Assembly (NCBI RefSeq): GCF_001187725.1
Contig: NZ_LGIQ01000005.1
Location: 991,350 to 1,055,349 of the forward strand
Length of the DNA: 64,000 nucleotides
Direction of reading: 5' to 3'
Origin: Brevibacillus reuszeri
GTDB lineage: Bacteria > Bacillota > Bacilli > Brevibacillales > Brevibacillaceae
The notes beneath the pieces are model-generated. The model made no database searches, was not told the origin of the DNA, and was given only the letters and a program-made list of their open reading frames with translations. Positions 63,254 to 64,000 of this stretch are shown piece after piece. The position numbers were made by a program, and so were the translations under genes. Every line of letters begins with the position of its first letter. Position 1 is the stretch's first letter.

Positions 63254-63816
63254 CACGTTTCGTAGACAAGGTCATTTTCAAAATGGATTTTGCCAAAGTG
63301 CCTGAGACAACGAAAAAGTTTTTCACGACTGACGTTGCAGCAAAGCGCCTTTTGCTAACTCCGATGTGGAACCTTCCACCAGGGGTGAACTTGCTCGTTG
63401 AAGCCTGCAACAATGCATATGATGCTGTTCCTACTTGGGAGGATGCAACGCTTATCGTTAAAATGGGGCGGGCATATCTGTTCACCAACACTTCGAAATC
63501 AGCTGCTAAGTGGGGTGTAAACTTCCGGTTTCGTATAGAAAAAGGCTCAGCATTATTTCCGATCTCCTTCAAAGGAGTAGGGGGTGCATTCGATGAACAT
63601 ACAGACTTCAAACCCAAGGTCTTGCAGATAGGCCCAGGAAGCAAGAACAGCGTTGGAACAGGAAAAAATGTCGCTTGGAGCTTTGGGGCAAGAATTGGCG
63701 TCAGAAAAGATCAAGAACATACAAAAAGACTTGCTGATTTCATCCCTTGGACAGCAAGTAGCACTGTTGAAAAATGGAGTCGGGTTTTCCCATTAAGATC
63801 TATCGAGATAGTCTGA
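63250..63816 (+). pseudogene. Phage tail/structural protein fragment
   Basis: Frame open through TRFVDKVIFKMDFAKVPETTKKFFTTD, NLLVEACNNAYDA, GRAYLFTNTSKSAAKWGVNFRFRIEKG and FKGVGGAFDEHTD, resembling a phage tail protein; after GPGSKN the sequence changes frame, and another frame (63682-63780) reads LASEKIKNIQKDLLISSLGQQVALLK, like the end of a PBSX-type tail protein. A mosaic of joined relics. From 63817 to 64000 no gene is supported. Confidence 0.5.
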
Positions 63817-64000
63817 AGTATAAACAAATTGCTTCCACTTGCGATCATGAATCGTTTCAATGTCTCTCTAAACGATCGATCTCCAAGTGCCAGCTCCACA
63901 ATGAACGCCTGCGCGCTGCCAAGAGAACTGCTCAGCTTCGCACCCCAGTATTAATTCTTCGACTGCATTAGTGAAGTTTTTCTACTTTTGACAAGCCGTA

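Larger units (their letters stand above)
59034..64000. mobile_element. Left portion of a skin-like, decayed prophage element interrupting sigK
   Basis: Everything from the sigK break to the window end differs in gene density and integrity from the housekeeping region: fragments of ASCH, ParB-like, terminase (small and large), glycine-rich fibre and tail genes, many with stops or frameshifts, plus an apparently intact truncated haemoglobin. No recombinase or sigK 3' half is seen, so the right end is outside the window. Confidence 0.75.

Noticed and set aside
63711..63971. Short frames on both strands at the right edge
   Set aside because: No motif, ribosome site or continuity; probably debris of the element.

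Overview
The window is a dense, mostly co-linear stretch of a low-to-mid GC, endospore-forming Gram-positive chromosome. Gene order (bofC - ruvCAB - spoIID-like - queA - tgt - yajC - spoVB - comN - secDF - recJ - apt - relA - dtd - amidase - hisS - aspS - 6S RNA - tcdA - rarA - cymR - nifS-like - recD2 - AI-2E transporter - alaS - ireB - ruvX - DUF1292 - mltG - O-methyltransferase - udk - PBP) follows the Bacillus subtilis yrb/yrv/yrr region closely. Separate secD and secF, a separate ruvC upstream of ruvAB and the protein sequences point to Paenibacillaceae, most likely a Brevibacillus (inference from recognised families; no search was run).

Layout. 1-2.9 kb: end of a secreted CpdB-type nucleotidase, bofC, a secreted protein of unknown function and a small protein. 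3.0-5.4 kb: ruvC-ruvA-ruvB-DUF2905 operon. 5.6-10.3 kb: SpoIID/LytB-like protein and queuosine genes queA and tgt, then yajC. 10.3-14.5 kb: membrane proteins (TIGR04086 family, CorA, DUF421), spoVB and comN. 14.7-24.4 kb: secD-secF, a CDF cation transporter, recJ, apt, relA, dtd and an SDR-like protein. 24.5-36.3 kb: multi-SH3 amidase, hemZ, T-box-controlled hisS-aspS, 6S RNA, tcdA, rarA, cymR and a cysteine desulfurase. 36.5-43.3 kb: two DUF4183 proteins, a chemoreceptor, recD2, small proteins and TerC behind a yybP-ykoY manganese riboswitch. 43.7-54 kb: AI-2E-family exporter, T-box-controlled alaS, ireB-ruvX-DUF1292, mltG, methyltransferase, udk, a class B PBP and a convergent JAMM protein. 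54-58.5 kb: HD-GYP protein, GNAT, a probable orphan Imm22 immunity protein, SRPBCC and three small envelope proteins.

The most striking feature is at 58.7 kb. The 5' part of sigK (mother-cell sigma-K, SpoIVCB half) is intact through RCIENEI and then breaks into unrelated sequence. This is the break point at which the skin element interrupts sigK in B. subtilis, and the AATGA core known there is present. From about 59.03 kb to the window end the DNA is a decayed prophage: remnants of ASCH, ParB-like, terminase small and large subunit and tail/fibre genes, with nonsense codons and frameshifts. It also carries an apparently intact truncated haemoglobin. I read this as the left part of a sigK-intervening element; the recombinase and the 3' half of sigK should lie beyond the window.

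RNA-level control is unusually visible here: two T-boxes (hisS with an overlapping Asp/His specifier, alaS with an Ala specifier), a manganese riboswitch with two near-identical tandem terminators, 6S RNA, an uncharacterised 260-nt relA leader with an internal terminator, an RBS-sequestering hairpin before a DUF421 gene, and a near-perfect 21-bp palindrome between the -35 and -10 of hemZ. No CRISPR array, rRNA, tRNA or complete insertion sequence was seen.
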